Below, one piece after another: positions 8,194 through 15,231 of a stretch of 64,000 nucleotides of DNA. Every line of letters begins with the position of its first letter. Positions within the stretch are counted from its first letter, which is position 1. Both the position numbers and the translations under genes were made by a program. This DNA is from CAZBSE01 sp964610385 (GTDB lineage: Bacteria; Actinomycetota; Humimicrobiia; Humimicrobiales; Humimicrobiaceae), in contig CAZSXW010000005.1 of the NCBI GenBank assembly GCA_964610385.1, positions 1-64,000 of the forward strand. The letters are read 5' to 3'. The notes below the pieces were generated by a model. That model saw nothing but the letters and a program-made list of their open reading frames with translations, had not been told where the DNA came from and searched no databases.

Positions 8194-9297
8194 GTGCAAA
8201 AAAGAAAGCTTTTTGTAGTTCTGGCAATCCTTATCATAATTCCCCTGATAAGTTTATCTGCTGGATGCAGAGTAAATACAGAAAATAAAATAGATATATC
8301 AGAAGATGAAAAAAGTCTCGACGAAACATCGACAGGTAATGATGATAAAGATACTATTGGTAGTAGGCATGAAACAGACGAAGCCGACAGTGAAAATGAA
8401 GTAGGTGAAGCTGACAGTGAAGTAGATGATACCTATATAGAGAAGGAAGCTCCAACAATAACTCTTAAGATATATGAAGGACCTATATATTCAGCTGCTG
8501 ATGATGTATGTTACCACCGAATTGAAGCAGAAGTTACTGGTACTCCCTCACCTGCAGTTACATGGAGTAAAGATGATAGCGGTGGTGCTTGGGGTCCTAA
8601 AAAAGCACAGATCAATCTCTATAGTCCCAGTGAAACTTATACCCTTATTGCAACTGCTACCAATTCAGAAGGTTCTGCTACAGATTCCATTACTCTTAAT
8701 TGGGAATGTGAAGAACCAGGATCTGAACCTGAATCTGAACCTGAGGACAAGGACCCCAAGCCTCCTAGAATTCCATGGAATTCAACTACTATCAATCCAA
8801 GCGAAAATATGTCTGGAACGTTAGGTCAAGGTGGGGCTATACGTCATGGAACTTCTCCAATCCTTATAGGAGATTCCGAGTCAGGAACCGCATACAATGG
8901 TTATTTAAGTTTTAACATTAATGAATTGCATAGAAGAGTAGTTGAGTATGCAGAAATAAGCTTCCTAAACCTGGAGCATTCTAATTATCCAGAGTCATTT
9001 GCTTCTTCAGTTATTGTTACAACATTAGATTATGGAAATTCCCTCGATGCTTCAGATTTTGCATTTAGTGGGGATTATTTAGCAACCATACCTATTTCTG
9101 CACCCTCTTATGTAATTAGTAATGATACTTTAATAGAACAGCTGCAGAAAGTACTTGATGATCCTAGCAGAAATCTTTTCCAGTTAAAACTTGAGCTGGA
9201 TGTTACAACTAATAGCGATAATGTATCTGATACAGTTAATATTCCTTCTTGTGGTGAAGAAGTTTGGCTTTCTATAGACTACTGGTATGGTAATTAA
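8194..9297 (+). CDS. Secreted lipoprotein with Ig-like and C-terminal beta-rich domains
   Basis: A 367-residue protein with GTG start. A hydrophobic signal of about 20 residues ends in LSAGC (Cys25), so it is probably a lipoprotein, though the -3 position is serine rather than the usual leucine. An acidic low-complexity linker (about residues 30-75) holds repeated DSE and EADSE units. Residues of about 85-170 resemble an Ig-like fold (TLKIYEG, VTWSKDDSGGAW, LIATATNSEG). A second short linker of SEPE repeats leads to a C-terminal beta-rich domain (residues 200-367) resembling DNRLRE-type adhesion modules. The role is probably at the cell surface. A GTGAGG sequence lies six bases before the start. 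No known family was firmly recognised. Confidence 0.6.
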   Translation: MQKRKLFVVLAILIIIPLISLSAGCRVNTENKIDISEDEKSLDETSTGNDDKDTIGSRHETDEADSENEVGEADSEVDDTYIEKEAPTITLKIYEGPIYSAADDVCYHRIEAEVTGTPSPAVTWSKDDSGGAWGPKKAQINLYSPSETYTLIATATNSEGSATDSITLNWECEEPGSEPESEPEDKDPKPPRIPWNSTTINPSENMSGTLGQGGAIRHGTSPILIGDSESGTAYNGYLSFNINELHRRVVEYAEISFLNLEHSNYPESFASSVIVTTLDYGNSLDASDFAFSGDYLATIPISAPSYVISNDTLIEQLQKVLDDPSRNLFQLKLELDVTTNSDNVSDTVNIPSCGEEVWLSIDYWYGN

Positions 9298-9391
9298 GAC
9301 TGAAAGAGTTTCTTGATAAAATCCTTGAAAAAAATACGGCTCAGAATGGTATAAAAAGGATTATATTGTCAGAAATCCATTCGTACAAGCT

Positions 9392-9419
9392 GATTGGAGA
9401 TATTGAACACATTTCGGAC
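9392..9419 (+). repeat. Dispersed TGGCTG repeat, type IV, decayed
   Basis: Reads TGATTGGAGATATTGAACAC and ends CGGAC. The frame gives LEILNTFRTLYYEE, close to WLGILNTFRTKYYY in the copy at 10897; the tryptophan codon is changed to TGA. The frame runs on to a stop at about 9486 (ending NLEFA). The region 9298-9391 before it has no credible gene. Confidence 0.65.
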
Positions 9420-9503
9420 TCTTTATTATGAAGAAATAACGAGCTTTAAGTATAAAATAGAAGAACTTAATTTAGAATTTGCCTAATAAATATTTGAACT
9501 TCT

Positions 9504-9531
9504 GGCTGCCCCGGGTTGCGAAATTTCGAAT
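9504..9531 (+). repeat. Dispersed TGGCTG repeat, type II
   Basis: GGCTGCCCCGGG at the start, ending TTTCGAATC; family frame WLPRVAKFRINF then stop. It follows the type IV copy by about 85 bp. Confidence 0.85.
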
Positions 9532-9697
9532 CAATTTTTAAAAGGATTAATTGATTTGAAAGACCTAATTGGCAATTAAGCAACATAAATATTTGCTTTG
9601 GCAGTAATAGTAGATCATGTTATAACCAGTATATTTAACTTAGATGAAAATATTTCTATTTCTTAATTAAAGTCTTAGGAATTTTTTTAAAGTTAGC

Positions 9698-9744
9698 AAC
9701 TTGTTTACAACTTTAAAAATCTTATATATAATAAAGTTGTAAAC
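9698..9744 (+). promoter_or_regulatory. Promoter P1 with operator-like arms
   Basis: TTTACA (9704-9709) and TATAAT (9727-9732) with a 17-bp spacer form a good sigma-70-type promoter. TTTACAACTTT (9704-9714) and AAAGTTGTAAA (9733-9743) are perfect inverted arms that overlap the -35 and directly follow the -10. The 47-bp unit is repeated at 9780-9826. Confidence 0.7.
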
Positions 9745-9779
9745 TAATATTTTAAGAGAATAAAAACAAATAAAGTATA

Positions 9780-9826
9780 CAACTTGTTAACTACTATAAT
9801 TTCTAATATAAAATAAAGTTGTAAAC
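9780..9826 (+). promoter_or_regulatory. Promoter P2, second copy of the 47-bp unit
   Basis: TTGTTA (9784-9789) and TATAAA (9807-9812) with a 17-bp spacer. CAACTTGTT at the left and AAAGTTGTAAAC at the right copy the arms of the first unit. It ends 14 bp before the ATG of the HTH-ATPase-STAS gene, so that gene would have a very short leader. Confidence 0.65.
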
Positions 9827-9840
9827 AACAGGTTTTAATT

Positions 9841-10872
9841 ATGAATGTTAAAGACTTAATTTTAAAAAAAATAAAAGAAAATGGTGAAGTTAAATCATCA
9901 GAAATTGTAAAAGCTACCGGATACTCACGCGTATATGTAAATAGGTATTTTAAAGAACTTTGCGAGGAAGGTGTTTTATTACAAGTAGGTAAAGCAAATA
10001 AAGCAAAGTATATTCCTGCAACTGAAGAGATCGTATTAAAAGAAAGGAAATCTATTAATAAAATACATAGGATATTTAATAATATAAACCTTCATGAAGA
10101 TGAGGTTTTCGATAGCATTAAAAGGAATTCAGGTATCATAGATAACCTGAGCACCCGTATCTCGGCTATTTTAGAATATGCTTTAACGGAGATGCTTAAT
10201 AATGCAATCGAGCATTCTGAATCAAAAAAGATAGAAATGGTGATAGAGAAAAGAACAAATAACATAGTATTTAAAATAAGAGATTGGGGTGTAGGAATTT
10301 TTAACAATATTATGACTAAAAAGGGACTAAAGAGCAAAATGGAGGCTATACAGGATTTACTTAAGGGAAAGCAAACTACAGCACCGTCATATCACAGTGG
10401 AGAAGGAATTTTTTTCACTTCCAAGATGGGTGATATCCTGACAATTCAAAGTTCAGAAAAAAAGATTATTTTTAATAATTTAATTAAAGATTTATTTATT
10501 CGAGATGCTAAAAATACTCAAGGTACTAAAGTAGTATTTTCCATCAATCTTAATTCTACAAGAAATTTTAATGATATCTTTAAGCGCTATTCTGATAGTA
10601 ACTATGAATTCAGTAAGACTGAGGTTGTTATCAAACTTTTTTCAGTCGATGTCAATTATATATCGCGCTCCCAGGCACGTAGAGTTTTGACTGGTTTGGA
10701 AAAATTTAAAACAATTATACTTGATTTCAGAGGGATAGATACAGTGGGACAAGCATTTGCAGATGAGATTTTTAGGATATGGAAGAAAAAAAATCCCAAA
10801 GTAAGTATTATATTTCAAAACGCTAATGAGAATGTTCGATTTATGATAAAGAGAGCACTTTCGGGAGAATAA
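9841..10872 (+). CDS. HTH + GHKL ATPase + STAS-like (DUF4325) regulator
   Basis: A 343-residue fusion. Residues 1-60 form a winged helix-turn-helix (SSEIVKATGYSRVYVNRYF). Residues 90-235 are a GHKL ATPase of the anti-sigma/histidine-kinase fold, with the N-box at N120-N121 and H125, DWGVG at 148-152 and GEG at 187-189. The C-terminal 90 residues (ILDFRGIDTVGQAFADEIFRIW) are a STAS-like DUF4325 domain. The mix of partner-switching parts with its own DNA-binding domain suggests a one-protein regulator whose DNA binding depends on ATP or phosphorylation. The two promoter/operator units just upstream make autoregulation likely. It is a lone gene between repeats at 9504 and 10897. Confidence 0.8.
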   Translation: MNVKDLILKKIKENGEVKSSEIVKATGYSRVYVNRYFKELCEEGVLLQVGKANKAKYIPATEEIVLKERKSINKIHRIFNNINLHEDEVFDSIKRNSGIIDNLSTRISAILEYALTEMLNNAIEHSESKKIEMVIEKRTNNIVFKIRDWGVGIFNNIMTKKGLKSKMEAIQDLLKGKQTTAPSYHSGEGIFFTSKMGDILTIQSSEKKIIFNNLIKDLFIRDAKNTQGTKVVFSINLNSTRNFNDIFKRYSDSNYEFSKTEVVIKLFSVDVNYISRSQARRVLTGLEKFKTIILDFRGIDTVGQAFADEIFRIWKKKNPKVSIIFQNANENVRFMIKRALSGE

Positions 10873-11000
10873 AACTTTATTTTTACTGCTTAGTTTGGCT
10901 GGGGATATTGAACACATTTCGAACTAAATATTACTATAATGTTATTGAATTATCTTCACAGGTTGAAACATTAAATATTCAATTTAAGACAGCTTAAATT
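10873..11000 (+). repeat. Dispersed TGGCTG repeat, type IV (core 10897-10924)
   Basis: GGCTGGGGATATTGAACAC to TTTCGAAC. The left half keeps ACTTTATTTTTACTGC. The frame gives FYCLVWLGILNTFRT and continues KYYYNVIEL to a stop near 10998. The gap on to 11174 is A+T rich with no gene seen. Confidence 0.75.
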
Positions 11001-11174
11001 TTTTTTAATAAATATATAGTATAAGATCTCATTCTATTAAGAACAAAGAATATCGAAAGTTTAGCATTTAACTTTAAATTATAATCCGTTATATTTATTC
11101 TTGTCTGTAAACCTTTATCTGGAATACAGTTTCATTAAAAATAAATTTCTTATAAGTCTAAAAGAAGTAAATAA

Positions 11175-11582
11175 GTGAAAGTTATAAGAATACTAAAGCA
11201 GAAAGCCAAAGAATTAAAAACTGAAATTTACGCCCTTTATCTAGTCTACAAAGATCCTAGGGTTCCCTGGTATAAAAAGGCATTTATTTTTATTATTATC
11301 GCTTATGCTATAAACCCTTTAGATATTATTCCAGATTTTATACCTGTTTTAGGTTATCTTGATGATTTGATCATTATACCGTTAGGAATATATCTGGCAT
11401 TAAAAATGATACCGAAAGAAATACTTAAAGAATGCAGAGAAAAGGCAAGACGCGAACCAATTAAGATGAAAACAAGATGGATCGTTGCTGCCATAATTGT
11501 ATTTATTTGGCTCATATTAATCTACCTTATATTTAAACTGATTTGGGAAATCATTTTAAAGAAACCACCAATAGGTTTTTAA
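11175..11582 (+). CDS. DUF1232 (YkvA-like) membrane protein
   Basis: A 135-residue protein with GTG start. The block YAINPLDIIPDFIPVLGYLDD is the DUF1232 signature (shown here in part: PLDIIPDFIPVLGYLDD). Two hydrophobic segments follow, the second near the C terminus (IVAAIIVFIWLILIYLIF). Members are small membrane-associated proteins of unknown function. The start has no strong Shine-Dalgarno sequence. It lies alone between repeats at 10897 and 11660. Confidence 0.85.
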   Translation: MKVIRILKQKAKELKTEIYALYLVYKDPRVPWYKKAFIFIIIAYAINPLDIIPDFIPVLGYLDDLIIIPLGIYLALKMIPKEILKECREKARREPIKMKTRWIVAAIIVFIWLILIYLIFKLIWEIILKKPPIGF

Positions 11583-11659
11583 GACTTGCGATAATTATGA
11601 TGTAACCTAACGAAACTGAGATATCTATATGTAAATATTATAAGATTTGTTATTAAGCT

Positions 11660-11687
11660 GGCTGCCCCGGGTTGCGAAATTTCGAAC
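11660..11687 (+). repeat. Dispersed TGGCTG repeat, type II
   Basis: Same core as 6089-6116, but without the CACTTT half on its left. This shows that the core and the left half can be separated. Confidence 0.85.
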
Positions 11688-11735
11688 CAATTTTTAAAGG
11701 AAATTATTAAAATTAATGAACTTTATAATCAACTT

Positions 11736-11773
11736 GGCTGAGTAATATGGTCGAGATTATACACATTCGAAAC
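11736..11773 (+). repeat. Dispersed TGGCTG repeat, type III variant
   Basis: Identical to 6165-6202, inside the duplicated module. Confidence 0.65.
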
Positions 11774-11887
11774 CTTAACAATAAGCTTTCTTGGGGTTAC
11801 ATTTCTTCTTTTTTTCCTATTCTGATTGTCTGAATCCAGCTCTCAGAATAGATTGGCTCTTGGGATAAAGGTTAATCGCTTTAAATA

Positions 11888-12097
11888 TTAAACGAAGGAC
11901 TTACACATTTTACAACATTGGACTTTCTTATTCTTTATTCTGCAAAACCCCCAACTAGCAGGCCTCTTGTGTGCAAGATTACAAGTTTCCTCCCAACCAC
12001 TTTCAATATCTAGATTAGTATTTGTAGATCTTAATAATACAGGTAAACATACGTCATTGATTGTAGCATCTTTAATAATGCAATAATCACAATCCAT
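11888..12097 (-). CDS. Cys-rich 69-residue protein of unknown function, copy 2
   Basis: Identical in sequence to the protein at 6317-6526, including all eight cysteines and the upstream CAGGAG. Perfect identity of two copies points to a recent duplication or to recent arrival twice. The function is unknown. Confidence 0.6.
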   Translation of the reverse strand: MDCDYCIIKDATINDVCLPVLLRSTNTNLDIESGWEETCNLAHKRPASWGFCRIKNKKVQCCKMCKSFV

Positions 12098-12273
12098 TTG
12101 TTCTCCTGGCTATTAATTTATTAATGTATTTAAAAGCTGATATAAAATAATTTTAGCATAATCTTATTTATTTAATAAATTTTTAGCAAATTATTTAAAG
12201 CATCATAACATATCGAATTCAGAGAAGGTTTTGTGAATTTAACTAAAAAATGTTTAAAACTCTATTAATCTCA

Positions 12274-12385
12274 GGGAAGTTGATCACTTTATTTAGTGCA
12301 TAAGGTGGCTGGGCACAGTAGACAAAGTTAGAACTAAAATATTGAGCTCAAATGAGGATATTTTTATACCAGAAATGGGTCTTTA
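12274..12385 (+). repeat. Dispersed TGGCTG repeat, type I (core 12307-12334)
   Basis: Same core as 6736-6763. The tail differs after 12360 (ATTTTTATACCAGAAATGGG), which marks where the duplicated module meets an older repeat copy. Confidence 0.85.
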
Positions 12386-12408
12386 AATAAAAGTATTGGT
12401 TTTACTTT

Positions 12409-13038
12409 CTAATACTTTATCCCCCGTACAATCATCATTTTTGCTATCCCAAAATCTCTTTTGTAAGTAAAGGAAATCTCTGAGAATCCAGCTTCATCCA
12501 TCATGGACCGTATATCTGCTTCAGACAGAATCTGTATTCCCCATTCCTCTATCTTCTTTGAATGATCTGCTCCATCCTCTGCATTCCACTCTATACTGAT
12601 AACTGCACGTCCACCAGGACGAAGTACACGATACATTTCCTTTATTGACTCTAAAGGTTTGGGGAAAGCCACAAAACTGCCTGTCGAGGTAACTACGCTA
12701 AAGGTGTTATCCTTCCAGGGAAGCTTTGACGCCTCCCCTTGCACAAATTCTGCATTTCCTGCTTTTATACGAGCCCTATTTCTTCTGATTGCCATCTTTA
12801 TCATAACCTCTGAGAAATCCAGACCTGCAACACTTTTTACATTGGAGGCATGTTTTTTTATAAAGTATCCAGGACCACAACCAACATCAAGCAGATCATC
12901 CTGTGGCTTCAAATCCATCAGCGGTAATACATGCTTGTTTATTGAATCATGGACTATTGGCATTATCCAACCCATAACCCAACCACTAAAGCTCCTGGGC
13001 AGCAATGGCTGAGGCAATTTTTTTTCTTTTGTGTTCAT
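12409..13038 (-). CDS. SAM-dependent methyltransferase, class I
   Basis: A 209-residue soluble enzyme. The SAM-binding loop reads LLDVGCGPGYFIKKH, followed by VAGLDFSEVMI (acidic residue for the ribose) and VVTSTGSFVAFPKPLESIKEMYRVLRPGG in pieces typical of the Methyltransf_11 family (UbiE/COQ5-like). The substrate cannot be told. I place the start at 13038, where AGGAGG lies eight bases upstream; a GTG at 13047 overlaps this site. It is divergent from the ICMT-like gene, with which it shares the module between repeats 12307 and 13792. Confidence 0.8.
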   Translation of the reverse strand: MNTKEKKLPQPLLPRSFSGWVMGWIMPIVHDSINKHVLPLMDLKPQDDLLDVGCGPGYFIKKHASNVKSVAGLDFSEVMIKMAIRRNRARIKAGNAEFVQGEASKLPWKDNTFSVVTSTGSFVAFPKPLESIKEMYRVLRPGGRAVISIEWNAEDGADHSKKIEEWGIQILSEADIRSMMDEAGFSEISFTYKRDFGIAKMMIVRGIKY

Positions 13039-13215
13039 CTTTTTCACCTCCTGCTATTTATAATTATAGAAATGTATTATTACAATTTATTATATTATAA
13101 ATTTACGTTTGTAATATATATTTTTAAATAAAAGTAAAATAAGTAAAGAATTATTTTTTAAATCGAAAAATATTAAATTTTGTGTTTAAATTGTATTATA
13201 AGAAAGGAGTAAAAA

Positions 13216-13779
13216 ATTTCACTTATACCATCTTTTAAAATAGGTTTACTAAATGCATGGATTCTTGTTATTCCTATACTAATCCTCTATATCTTTTCCA
13301 TGAGAGTGACAGCTGCCAGGGAATCAGGAAGATCAAAAGATTTTAAGCTAACTAAAAAAGAGAATATAATTATTTATGCTATCTCTATAATTATGTTAAT
13401 CTCTTTTATTTATGCCGTTTTCTTACCTCTTCAACTTAGTGCAATATGGCTGAACAGTGGTCTATTCATCTATCTATTTGGGATAGTTTTTACCATTGTT
13501 GCAGTTCTAAATTTCGCCACCAGTCCTAGGAATAAGGTCATCACTAAGGGTCTTTATGGTGTGTCAAGAAATCCCATGTATGTTGGTATGCTTCTAATAC
13601 AAATTGGTCTGGGAATAGCTTGTTCTTCTTGGTTGTATCTTCTCCTAACAGTAGTGCTGATGATTCTATTAAACGTAGATTTATCAGCCGAAGAACGCTA
13701 CTGCCTTTACACGTATGGAGATGACTATAGGAAATATAGGAACAGAACTCCAAGATGGATAGGAATACCAAAGTCGTAA
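13216..13779 (+). CDS. Isoprenylcysteine carboxyl methyltransferase (ICMT)-like membrane enzyme
   Basis: A membrane methyltransferase with about five segments. GLYGVSRNPMYVGMLLIQIG and EERYCLYTYGDDYRKY with a closing RTPRW are the C-terminal SAM-binding features of the ICMT/PEMT-like family. The first ATG in frame (13300) would cut off the first membrane segment. The frame is open from 13213, and AGGAG (13205-13209) lies six bases before an ATT at 13216, giving ISLIPSFKIGLLNAWILVIP, a normal N terminus for this family. I therefore propose an ATT start (187 residues). The methyl acceptor is unknown. Confidence 0.75.
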   Translation: MSLIPSFKIGLLNAWILVIPILILYIFSMRVTAARESGRSKDFKLTKKENIIIYAISIIMLISFIYAVFLPLQLSAIWLNSGLFIYLFGIVFTIVAVLNFATSPRNKVITKGLYGVSRNPMYVGMLLIQIGLGIACSSWLYLLLTVVLMILLNVDLSAEERYCLYTYGDDYRKYRNRTPRWIGIPKS

Positions 13780-13791
13780 AGCATTAGTACT

Positions 13792-13819
13792 GGCTGCCCC
13801 GGGTTACAAAATTTCGAAC
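13792..13819 (+). repeat. Dispersed TGGCTG repeat, type II
   Basis: GGCTGCCCCGGGTTAC to TTTCGAAC; frame WLPRVTKFRTNF then stop. Last free copy before the tRNA-Gln gene. The gap 13820-14051 is A+T rich with no gene seen. Confidence 0.85.
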
Positions 13820-14051
13820 CAATTTTTAAAAGAATTAAATATAATTGTAAATTCAATTGATTATCAAACGAAATACTAATACACTAATATTAAATAAAAC
13901 ATTTTCGAAGTACTTCTTATACTAACTGTGATATCATTTATTGATATATTAATTATTTTATAATTTTTATAAAATTAATATACTGAAAATGCATAAAAAG
14001 CTTAAGTGTAAAATTAATCAATAAATAAAATTATTAATAAAGGAGATTGTG

Positions 14052-14894
14052 ATGGATATTATTCAAAAAAGAAAACCTGCCAGGATTTTTGTTTCTTTTC
14101 TAAACCTCATAGGATTCATAGCTGTAATAGGTGTAAATGCTCTTGCTGTACTTCTTCCTCTCAATAATAACACTACTCAGGCTCTATCTGACAAATATCC
14201 AAACCTTTTTGTTCCTGCAGGACTTACATTCTCAATATGGGGAGTTATATACATATTGCTTGGAATATATACTGTTTATCAGATGATTATAGCTTTCAGG
14301 CCGATTAGGCAAAAAAGAGACTTTTTTGATAGGATAGGGATTTTATTCTTCATATCCTGTATCTTTAATTCCGGTTGGATATTTGCCTGGCATTATGAGG
14401 TTGTATGGCTTTCAGTAGTTATAATGATCCTGCTTCTTGTTTCGCTTCTTTTAATTTACTTGAGGCTTAATATCGGTAAAAGGGGTGATGCTACAAACAA
14501 TGAAAAGGGTCTTGTTCACCTTCCTTTCAGTATATATCTTGGTTGGATAACTATTGCTACAATTGCTAACGTAACTGCACTTCTCGTTAAGCTCGGATGG
14601 AACAGGTTTGGGCTTGATGAGCAATTCTGGGCAGTGATTATGATAGCAGTTGGAATTGTAATAACCCTTGGAATGATATTTTTAAGAAATGATATTTTCT
14701 ACAGTCTTGTTGTTATCTGGGCACTCGCGGGTATTCTTATAAAAAGACTTGCAAATCCTGGCACTCCGGCAATGCTTGTTATAATAACAACAATTATAGG
14801 TCTGGCTCTGCTTGCAATTGGAATAATTATCCAGATAGTCAGATACTTTAAAACAGGCAGAGGTATTTATATCAAAAGTTCTAAAAGTGTTTAA
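14052..14894 (+). CDS. TspO/MBR-related tryptophan-rich membrane protein
   Basis: A 280-residue membrane protein with about seven or eight segments. FVPAGLTFSIWGVIYILLG and CIFNSGWIFAWHYEVVWLS are the conserved blocks of the larger TspO/MBR-like proteins found in anaerobes. Short TspO proteins bind porphyrins; the role of the longer ones is not settled. AGGAG (14041-14045) lies six bases before the ATG at 14052; a GTG at 14049 would be too close. It is the last module before the tRNA-Gln gene. Confidence 0.75.
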   Translation: MDIIQKRKPARIFVSFLNLIGFIAVIGVNALAVLLPLNNNTTQALSDKYPNLFVPAGLTFSIWGVIYILLGIYTVYQMIIAFRPIRQKRDFFDRIGILFFISCIFNSGWIFAWHYEVVWLSVVIMILLLVSLLLIYLRLNIGKRGDATNNEKGLVHLPFSIYLGWITIATIANVTALLVKLGWNRFGLDEQFWAVIMIAVGIVITLGMIFLRNDIFYSLVVIWALAGILIKRLANPGTPAMLVIITTIIGLALLAIGIIIQIVRYFKTGRGIYIKSSKSV

Positions 14895-15068
14895 TTATTA
14901 AGGCTTTTTTCTATCACTATATTGGAATCATTTTGTAAATAATTGGTATTTGTGAGGATAGCAATTAGGAACTTTGAAAACTATAGACATATAGTTAAAG
15001 CGCTATGCTGCTAGAAAGCAGGTTGCCCCGTTTGTTGGTAAAGAGCCCACTTTTCTCAGTGTACAAAG

Positions 15069-15142
15069 TGGCTGGGGAGGGAGGATTCGAACCTCCGATC
15101 ACGGGACCAAAACCCGTTGCCTTGCCGCTTGGCTACTCCCCA
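15069..15142 (-). tRNA. tRNA-Gln (UUG)
   Basis: The minus strand folds as a tRNA: acceptor TGGGGAG with CTCCCCA, discriminator G, encoded CCA, anticodon stem ACGGG/CCCGT around loop TTTTGGT (anticodon TTG), and T arm with GGTTCGAATCC. Its 3' end and the following trailer (15048-15076 on +) match the left half of the dispersed repeats, so it is the probable integration or origin site of the accessory array. Confidence 0.95.
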
Positions 15143-15231
15143 TTGAAGCTAATAAATTTTATATTAGATTCTGGCAAAATTCAATCTGAAGAGGGCTGTA
15201 ATATTTAAATCAATTAATTGCAGTAGATAGT

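Larger units (their letters stand above)
11659..12373 (+). repeat. 715-bp duplicated module, copy 2
   Basis: Same orientation and content as 6088-6802. The base before the shared T is C (G in copy 1) and the flank shows no further identity. The right side loses identity inside the type I repeat tail. Confidence 0.95.

Noticed and set aside
233..13830. Standard integron attC sites
   Set aside because: GTTAGAAC resembles the GTTRRRY core but the last base does not fit, and no paired core with a long stem was found. No IntI gene is present in the window.
233..13830. CRISPR array
   Set aside because: Repeats are hundreds of bases to kilobases apart, vary in type and flank genes; no regular spacers or cas genes.
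15005..15208. 67-codon ORF on the + strand
   Set aside because: It runs antisense through the tRNA-Gln gene (GGFEPP-type translation), a well-known false gene.
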